Below are positions 58,717 to 64,000 of a stretch of DNA of 64,000 nt, one piece after another. Within the stretch, counting starts at the first letter, position 1. Each line of letters begins with the position of its first letter. The translations under genes and the position numbers were made by a program. Source of the DNA: Candidatus Nitrosopumilus sediminis. Lineage in GTDB: Archaea > Thermoproteota > Nitrososphaeria > Nitrososphaerales > Nitrosopumilaceae. Where the stretch lies: assembly GCF_000299395.1 (NCBI RefSeq), contig NC_018656.1, positions 992,001-1,056,000 on the forward strand, given 5' to 3'. The notes under the pieces are model-generated. The model saw nothing but the letters and a program-made list of their open reading frames with translations. It searched no databases and was not told the DNA's origin.

Positions 58717-59910
58717 TCAGAGGGCTTGGAACTCTTCGCTCCACTTGTGATAAGCACGAATCATTTCAGTGGAGACACTAGGCTTTCTTCTTGACATAAT
58801 ATTTTTGAAATCAGCAGTTACTAGTTCTCGTGGTTGAACAGGTTCCTCTCCTTCAACTGGTTCATGGTAATCAGGTGCATTGAAAATTTCATGAACTGTT
58901 TTAATTTGTGCAGCTTGGCAAATATCTTTAATATCACTTGCACTGTATCCATCAAACAATTTTGCCAATTCAGCGTTATTGACTCTATAATTTTTATTTA
59001 ATTTAGCAGTGTATTGCTTAAAGAGATTTTCTCTTGCTTCTTGTGTAGGCAAGGAAACGTAAATTCTCTTTTGAAATCTTCTAAGAAATGGCCAATCAAG
59101 GCTCCATGGTTTGTTTGTTGCACCAATTACATACAACATCAAGTCTTTACCTTTACCATTAACACCGTCCATTTCTGTTAAGAATTGATTTTTGGTTCTT
59201 ACTTCTCCACCCACTTCACTATTTCTAGAACCCAACAGGGAATCCACTTCATCTACAAATAAAATTACAGGTTTGCCTTCTTTTTCAGCATACTGTCTTG
59301 CCATAGCAAATAATTTTGAAACATTCTTTTCTGCTTCACCTAACCATTTACTCATCATAGATGATGCATCCACATTTATGAAATAACCATCCATTTCATT
59401 TGCAGTTGCTGCTGCAAGCATAGTTTTTCCTGTTCCTGGTGGACCATACAACAACATTCCCTTTGGCCATCCAAGAGGAAACAAATCAGGTCTTTTAGTT
59501 GGATATACAATTGATTCACGCAATGCACTTTTTGCATCATCTAAACCAATTACTTGATCCCAAGTAACATCAGGTTTTTCTTTCATGATTAATTCTTCAA
59601 AATCATTTTCATTTTCTTGTCGCTGAACAGATTTCTTTTGTTCTGCCTCAGAAGCTTTAGGGTCAACTGCAGGCTCAACACCATGGGCCTGTTGTAACGC
59701 ATTAATTCTACCATGGTAAGAGTTACATCGTTCTTTGTAGATTTGATTCAATTTGCTGGTTGGATAAAGTTGTAATAATTTTACGAGAGCATCAATTGCA
59801 TGTTGATAATTAGTAATTGCCATCCCGCGGGCACCTTGTGAATCAAATTTGATAGCTTCAGAAGCATATTTGCTTGCTGTGTTTTCTAATTCTTGGGGGG
59901 CTAAACTCAT
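58717..59910 (-). CDS. cdvC: CdvC, Vps4-type AAA ATPase of the ESCRT cell-division system
   Basis: A 397-residue protein with an N-terminal MIT domain (about 1-75, SKYASEAIKFDSQGARGMAI) that binds ESCRT-III tails. A linker and a Vps4/katanin-like AAA core follow with Walker A GPPGTGKT at 156-163, Walker B ILFVDEVDS at 216-224, GATNKPWSLDWPFLRRF and a C-terminal helical lid. It disassembles CdvB polymers during division in Thaumarchaeota and Sulfolobales. Two upstream genes on the same strand (59920, 60407) form an operon with it; carA lies downstream. Confidence 0.95.
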   Translation of the reverse strand: MSLAPQELENTASKYASEAIKFDSQGARGMAITNYQHAIDALVKLLQLYPTSKLNQIYKERCNSYHGRINALQQAHGVEPAVDPKASEAEQKKSVQRQENENDFEELIMKEKPDVTWDQVIGLDDAKSALRESIVYPTKRPDLFPLGWPKGMLLYGPPGTGKTMLAAATANEMDGYFINVDASSMMSKWLGEAEKNVSKLFAMARQYAEKEGKPVILFVDEVDSLLGSRNSEVGGEVRTKNQFLTEMDGVNGKGKDLMLYVIGATNKPWSLDWPFLRRFQKRIYVSLPTQEARENLFKQYTAKLNKNYRVNNAELAKLFDGYSASDIKDICQAAQIKTVHEIFNAPDYHEPVEGEEPVQPRELVTADFKNIMSRRKPSVSTEMIRAYHKWSEEFQAL

Positions 59911-59919
59911 TCTAATTAC

Positions 59920-60405
59920 CTACGCAGTGTCTCTTTGAGAATTTTGTTGGTATCCTACGGTGTGAATCTCTGTAGCAAAATTGGTTAAATTAATTGCACT
60001 TGTTTCACATTCATTATAATCGGGTCCATCATCATATTTTTTTTTAAAATCAGATTTTTCAGAGATATGAGTATGCATGTCTTTAACCTTGTTTATAGAG
60101 TCCTCAGCAGATAAAATCAATTCAGATACTTCATCATCCAAATCACCTAATGAACTTGCAGTTTCGTTGATTATAGAAGTAAAATACTTCAGGATAGAAC
60201 GCATCTCTTTTTTATCTGCATATTTACACATCATAAAATCAGCAATTCCAACAATTTTATCTAAATCCTGTAACTCATCTAAAGAAAGCTTGTCAATTTT
60301 CACATCATCAGAAGATTTTACCTGAGACAGTTTTTTGTCAATTTTAGAAGAAATGGCCCTTATGCGCTCTACATCTTTTGAAAAATCTCGTTTTGGAGTT
60401 AACAT
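59920..60405 (-). CDS. Helical protein in the cdvC operon
   Basis: About 161 residues from ATG 60405, one base after the preceding stop; an ATG at 60435 is also in frame. It is almost all helix, with acidic and Leu-rich stretches (DKLSLDELQDLDKIVGIADF, SSLGDLDDEVSELILSAEDS). The first part resembles an ESCRT-III-like helical hairpin but the match is weak. It ends in a disordered Gln/Ser tail. It precedes cdvC by nine bases. Function inferred only from context. Confidence 0.55.
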   Translation of the reverse strand: MLTPKRDFSKDVERIRAISSKIDKKLSQVKSSDDVKIDKLSLDELQDLDKIVGIADFMMCKYADKKEMRSILKYFTSIINETASSLGDLDDEVSELILSAEDSINKVKDMHTHISEKSDFKKKYDDGPDYNECETSAINLTNFATEIHTVGYQQNSQRDTA

Positions 60406-60406
60406 G

Positions 60407-61015
60407 TCAAGTATTGCATAATTTGAAAAAATCAAGATTAGGGTACTGCTTACTTAATTTAGAGCCGACCATCAATTTTACTTCATTAAGTATAGCAGCA
60501 GACTCTGTATTGGACTGACTAAAATCAAATTTTGCCATAGTTAGAGCAGCAGAGTCAAGCACAATGCTACCTAAATGAACAGATATTTCAGATAATTTTT
60601 GACTGCAATTTGGAATGATGCCAAATAATTGTGCACTGACTGTCCTAATCATTGGAATTGACGAAGGTAAAACTTCAGGAATAGTACCGACATTAGAAAT
60701 TCGATTCATGTTATTTTTTACTTGAAGTAAAATCTCTAGAGAATATATCACAAGATGTTCGATATTTAATGCATTGATGTGAGTTTTATCAGATTCATCA
60801 AAATCATGAACCAAATCTTTGTTTAGTTCTTTTAATTCAGATTGCTTGTCATCTAGAACATCAATTATTTCATTCAGCAAATTCATAGAATATTCTAACC
60901 TAGGGACAAGTGTTACAGAATGAGAAATGTTTTCAATTTCTAATGGATTAACACTACATTTTACCAACATACCAGTTTGCATTTCTAGATTTTGTATATC
61001 AGGACAGTGTATCAA
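60407..61015 (-). CDS. ESCRT-III/CdvB-like protein
   Basis: A 202-residue helical protein starting at TTG (an ATG lies 33 bases inside). The central helix IYSLEILLQVKNNMNRISNV, then IPEVLPSSIPMIRTVSAQLF and CSQKLSEISVHLGSI, matches the helices of archaeal ESCRT-III proteins, whose cores read like xQxxLRLxTV followed by an LxPxxxVI segment. The N-terminal RLEYSMNLLNEIIDVLDDKQ fits helices 1-2. No clear CdvA-binding broken wing or MIM tail is seen. Its place at the head of the cdvC operon supports a division or membrane role. The call is moderately firm. Confidence 0.55.
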   Translation of the reverse strand: MIHCPDIQNLEMQTGMLVKCSVNPLEIENISHSVTLVPRLEYSMNLLNEIIDVLDDKQSELKELNKDLVHDFDESDKTHINALNIEHLVIYSLEILLQVKNNMNRISNVGTIPEVLPSSIPMIRTVSAQLFGIIPNCSQKLSEISVHLGSIVLDSAALTMAKFDFSQSNTESAAILNEVKLMVGSKLSKQYPNLDFFKLCNT

Positions 61016-61129
61016 ATTATTTAGTAACCACAGTTACACCCATCAGCAGATACAATTTTGATTTTTTTTGAGTATTTGTGTAAAGGAATTTAGCTCTCGA
61101 TTTTACCTAATAACAAATCAAGCAGAATC

Positions 61130-62290
61130 ATGGTAAATGAGCACGTTTTAACAGTTAGCCTAGAAGAATTTGGATTAAGTAAATATGAAGCACAGGCATA
61201 TGTGGCCCTGATAGCAAGAGGAACAATTTCTGCTAGTGAGTTGGCATATTATTCAGAAATTCCAAGAACAAAAATTTACCCGACTTTACTAAAATTAGAA
61301 AATAAGAAACTAGTCATTATTTCAAAAAGCAAACCCATTATGTGTACAGCGATTGCTCCAGAAGACGCTTTTGATGGAATAATTCATGAGCAGATCAACA
61401 AAGTTAATGCAATGAATTCATTGATTTCAAATTTGAAAAAGGCAAGCGAAGAGAGCAGAAAATCAAGAGGGTCAGAGGAAAGAAGATATTTTCATTTGAG
61501 CGCAAACAATGTTTTGTCTCAACTCCAAACAATGATTGAAGGTTCAAAATCATCAATTAAAATAATGACAGATCAGTGGGGTTTTGGATTATTAGCTGAA
61601 TGTAAAGAACAACTATTATCAGTTTTGAGAAGAAATTTGGATGTCAAAGTTCTGGCATCACCAGCACAAATTTGTTCAGAATCATATAGATCCATTCCAG
61701 ATGGAGTTGAAATCAGAGCATCAGAGATTACACAAAATTGTTTCATTTTCGATGAAACAGAATTACTAATGATAAACAATGATAATGGAAAAGGAGCTGT
61801 TTTCTCATCTACAGAAATTTTAGGGATTAATCAAGAGAAAGTATTTTCAAACATTTGGAAAAATGCAACTAAAACCAAAGCTCTTGCAGACATGACAAAA
61901 ACAGAAGCACAGGAGATTTACAAAATAATTAAAACAGTAAATGATGCAGGTTTGATGTATATCCTAAACTCTACAATGATATCTAAAAAAACAGATGCAG
62001 ATATGCTCAAACTATTAGAGAAGAACGGAATTTCTCTCAAATCTAAAACACTTGATGACATAATTGAGATAATGGATGCAGTAATGCAAATCACGTGTTC
62101 AGGCCATGTTAATTTTGAAGCAAACACCAAAAACATTACTGTAGAATCAAAATTGAATAGTGGGCATTCATTACCATGGGTATCAATTTTGGATGGATGT
62201 CTTCAAAAACAAGGGTACAAGACAAGAACAATATATCAAAACAATTCAAACAAGGGTGAAAAAGTACTCATAAAAATAAGCAAAAATTAA
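61130..62290 (+). CDS. TrmB-family transcriptional regulator
   Basis: A 386-residue regulator. The N-terminal winged helix has LEEFGLSKYEAQAYVALIARG and SELAYYSEIPRTKIYPTLLKLENKKLV (split here as two motifs). A central coiled segment and a phospholipase-D-like TrmB C-terminal domain (IKIMTDQWGFGLLAE) follow, with an additional C-terminal region. TrmB proteins sense sugars or other metabolites in Archaea. It is divergent to the cdvC operon with about 115 bases between them and might regulate that operon; this is inference. Confidence 0.85.
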   Translation: MVNEHVLTVSLEEFGLSKYEAQAYVALIARGTISASELAYYSEIPRTKIYPTLLKLENKKLVIISKSKPIMCTAIAPEDAFDGIIHEQINKVNAMNSLISNLKKASEESRKSRGSEERRYFHLSANNVLSQLQTMIEGSKSSIKIMTDQWGFGLLAECKEQLLSVLRRNLDVKVLASPAQICSESYRSIPDGVEIRASEITQNCFIFDETELLMINNDNGKGAVFSSTEILGINQEKVFSNIWKNATKTKALADMTKTEAQEIYKIIKTVNDAGLMYILNSTMISKKTDADMLKLLEKNGISLKSKTLDDIIEIMDAVMQITCSGHVNFEANTKNITVESKLNSGHSLPWVSILDGCLQKQGYKTRTIYQNNSNKGEKVLIKISKN

Positions 62291-62319
62291 GATTTTTCAA
62301 AATTTAGAAACCCAAATGA

Positions 62320-62469
62320 TTATTCAGATGCATCATCAAATTTTTTCTGCTGTTCTTTGTATGCAATATATGAAATAAAGTCCGAAGTGCTTTGGAAGGG
62401 AGTTTTTCCTTTAAGATTTTTCTGAATATAAGCAGATACTTTTTTTGCTAATCTTTCACTGTCAGTCAT
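62320..62469 (-). CDS. 49-residue hypothetical protein
   Basis: A 49-residue protein (DSERLAKKVSAYIQKNLKGK, then STSDFISYIAYKEQQKKFDD). Helical, with an RHH-like second half. It starts with ATG inside the end of the upstream micro-gene, so the two are co-translated. Unrecognised. Confidence 0.5.
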   Translation of the reverse strand: MTDSERLAKKVSAYIQKNLKGKTPFQSTSDFISYIAYKEQQKKFDDASE

Positions 62470-62569
62470 TTCTGTATTCCTGTTGAATTAATTCAAGAGT
62501 TTTAGGATCCAATTTTTCAAAACATTTGGTCAATTCTTCCTCGTCTAGTTCTTCATCATGAAATAACAT
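62462..62569 (-). CDS. 35-residue acidic micro-protein
   Basis: A 35-residue acidic frame from ATG (LFHDEELDEEELTKCFEKLD, then PKTLELIQQEY). It overlaps the next small gene by eight bases. Overlap and helical composition suggest a tiny operon of two peptides. The remaining 62570-62741 holds no gene. Confidence 0.4.
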   Translation of the reverse strand: MLFHDEELDEEELTKCFEKLDPKTLELIQQEYRND

Positions 62570-62741
62570 ATTCTAATTATAGATTAAACACTCATTAGAT
62601 TACCAGATAAGAAACATGTACAAAATGCTCAAAATTCGAGAGGTTTAGAGGACAAAATGGAATTTAGATTAAAATAAGAATAAAAAGACGCCCAAGAATT
62701 CAGTTCACCACCAATAAATAATTCCAGATAAAAGACTGTCC

Positions 62742-63347
62742 ATGCAGATGATTTCAATAGAATATATTTTAGAATGTATGAATGATGAAAAAAATTATTT
62801 TGGAGATATTTGGAAAAACTGTTTGAATAATAAAAAACGATTCAATAGAACCAAATTAAAAGAAATACTAAAAAAAATGGAAGAATTAGGACACATTAAA
62901 AAACACGGTTACAAAAACGAGGCATATTATGAAAAATATTATCACTATTCACTTGAAGAACATATTGGTTTTATCAATAATTTAATTTTTACATATGAAT
63001 CTAAGATAAATTCTGCATTAAAAAAATTAGAAAGTAAGAAAATATTTTTAGACATATCCAAAGATCTTACATCTTATAAATTCAGCAAGTACACAAAAAC
63101 AGATTATGAATCAATAGTAACAGGCATGACCAGCATGTTTGAATTAGCATCATCAATTCTATGGACAATAGAAACAAGTGACGACAGCGAATTAAAAAAA
63201 GAGTTAAAAAATTGTTTCAAACAAATCAATGAATTCATGGATGAGACAAATCAGAGATTGCTTGAGGGTAGAAAAACAAACGAGCGAATATTATTGCAAA
63301 GGGACTTTAGTAGTAAAATTCCAAAAGCAGGCCATCTTAAGATTTAA
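62742..63347 (+). CDS. Winged-helix-like uncharacterised protein
   Basis: A 201-residue helical protein with a winged-helix-like N-terminus (FNRTKLKEILKKMEELGHIK, then KHGYKNEAYYEKYYHYS) and a long C-terminal helical domain (ALKKLESKKIFLDISKDLTS). It is probably a DNA-binding regulator of unknown target. No cysteine or membrane segment. Monocistronic. Confidence 0.55.
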   Translation: MQMISIEYILECMNDEKNYFGDIWKNCLNNKKRFNRTKLKEILKKMEELGHIKKHGYKNEAYYEKYYHYSLEEHIGFINNLIFTYESKINSALKKLESKKIFLDISKDLTSYKFSKYTKTDYESIVTGMTSMFELASSILWTIETSDDSELKKELKNCFKQINEFMDETNQRLLEGRKTNERILLQRDFSSKIPKAGHLKI

Positions 63348-63522
63348 AAAATACAGTGTTACTAGAGACATTCACTAGATCCTCATCATAAAATGCCCCT
63401 AGCAACACGAGTAATCAAAATATTTCACATATACAGTAATGCACAATTATTTTAAAAACATGCAATAAATTCACAAGATAATTGTAAAAACTAAAATCAG
63501 ACAAAAATTTATCAACATAGTC

Positions 63523-63978
63523 ATGATTGAAGAAAAACTTGAATTGCTAGGAATTAAACTTCCAAACCCTCCAACACCAGCAGGATCATACATTCCAGCA
63601 GTAAAGACTGGAAATTTGCTATTCATCTCAGGTCAAATCCCAATGGAGGAAGGAAAAGTACTATTCACAGGAAAAGTTACAGACGACAATCTAGAAACTG
63701 CTCAAAAATCGGCAAGAATGTGTGCAATCAATCTTTTAGCACAAATCAAAAGGGAATTAGGCAGTTTGGATAAAGTAACAAGAATTGTAAGACTATCAGG
63801 ATTTGTAAATTCAGATGCAGAGTTTTACCAACATCCCAAAGTAATCAATCCGGCATCAGATTTGTTCTTTGAAGTATTTGGAGATAAAGGAAAACATTCG
63901 CGAATTGCAGTGGGTGTTGCATGTTTACCGCTAAATTCAATGACAGAAATTGATGCAATTGTGGAATTTTCAGAATGA
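63523..63978 (+). CDS. Rid-family (YjgF/YER057c/UK114) protein
   Basis: A 151-residue Rid-family protein: LPNPPTPAGSYIPAVKTGNL near the start, LLFISGQIPMEEG and the late HSRIAVGVACLPLNS with the Arg that binds the substrate carboxylate. RidA-type members hydrolyse reactive enamine/imine intermediates. The longer N-terminus with LPNPPTP is seen in the YjgH/Rid2-like subgroups, where deaminase activity is less certain. Single gene. Confidence 0.88.
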   Translation: MIEEKLELLGIKLPNPPTPAGSYIPAVKTGNLLFISGQIPMEEGKVLFTGKVTDDNLETAQKSARMCAINLLAQIKRELGSLDKVTRIVRLSGFVNSDAEFYQHPKVINPASDLFFEVFGDKGKHSRIAVGVACLPLNSMTEIDAIVEFSE

Positions 63979-64000
63979 AAAAATCAAAGATTACAAATGT

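Overview
The window looks like the chromosome of a marine ammonia-oxidising archaeon (Nitrososphaerota/Thaumarchaeota, Nitrosopumilus-like). The DNA is A+T-rich. It carries archaeal information-processing genes (EF-1A, S10, Rpo12, ATP-dependent DNA ligase, tRNA-splicing endonuclease), a bifunctional FBP aldolase/phosphatase and an ESCRT-type cell-division ATPase (CdvC/Vps4). It also has the DnaJ-ferredoxin fusion known from this phylum and many tiny zinc-binding proteins. No rRNA, tRNA or CRISPR array was recognised. The lineage is inferred from gene content, not from a search.

Positions 1-7116 are accessory and look like an integrated element or defence island. On the minus strand, in transcription order, lie a RelA/SpoT-type nucleotidyltransferase, a P-loop GTPase broken by a one-base frameshift, and a GAP1-like (GTPase-associated protein 1) gene running off the window start. 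Beside them are an unrecognised gene overlapping a ribbon-helix-helix (RHH) repressor, a striking double palindromic operator, a lysine-rich YYEKNKEK-type protein and a tyrosine recombinase whose 3' end carries inverted repeats. The GTPase/GAP1/alarmone-synthetase set is the best candidate for an undescribed system: a nucleotide-signalling conflict module in an archaeon.

Positions 7155-43830 are mostly core genome. They hold TPR, SHOCT and cupin proteins, DnaJ-Fer, HIT, an FMN reductase, a beta-propeller protein and 3-hydroxyacyl-CoA dehydrogenase. Next come the Rpo12/S10/EF-1A block, FBP aldolase/phosphatase, DNA ligase, a PhoU-like protein, EndA, a tandem SDR with a MaoC-like partner, TauE and a DtxR regulator. 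A PIN-ATPase-KH protein follows, then a response regulator/Hpt/histidine kinase cluster, a TldD/UDG/AAG run, an OppD-type ATPase and AspS. A secreted beta-repeat protein and an NTF2-like protein close this region.

Positions 43928-64000 contain a small RHH gene and the ilvB-ilvN-leuA-leuB branched-chain amino-acid operon. They also contain an LsrF-like aldolase with an odd repetitive tail beside a zinc alcohol dehydrogenase, a lone AtpF, and carA with a split carB for carbamoyl phosphate. The cdvC operon follows with two upstream genes, one of them ESCRT-III-like, and then a TrmB-type regulator and a Rid-family protein.

Several genes (the GTPase, carB, possibly carA and two island genes) would be restored by one extra base in a short homopolymer. 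This may reflect sequence error, slippage or decay, and it matters for reading those genes. All functional calls come from motifs and remembered family architecture; no database was searched.
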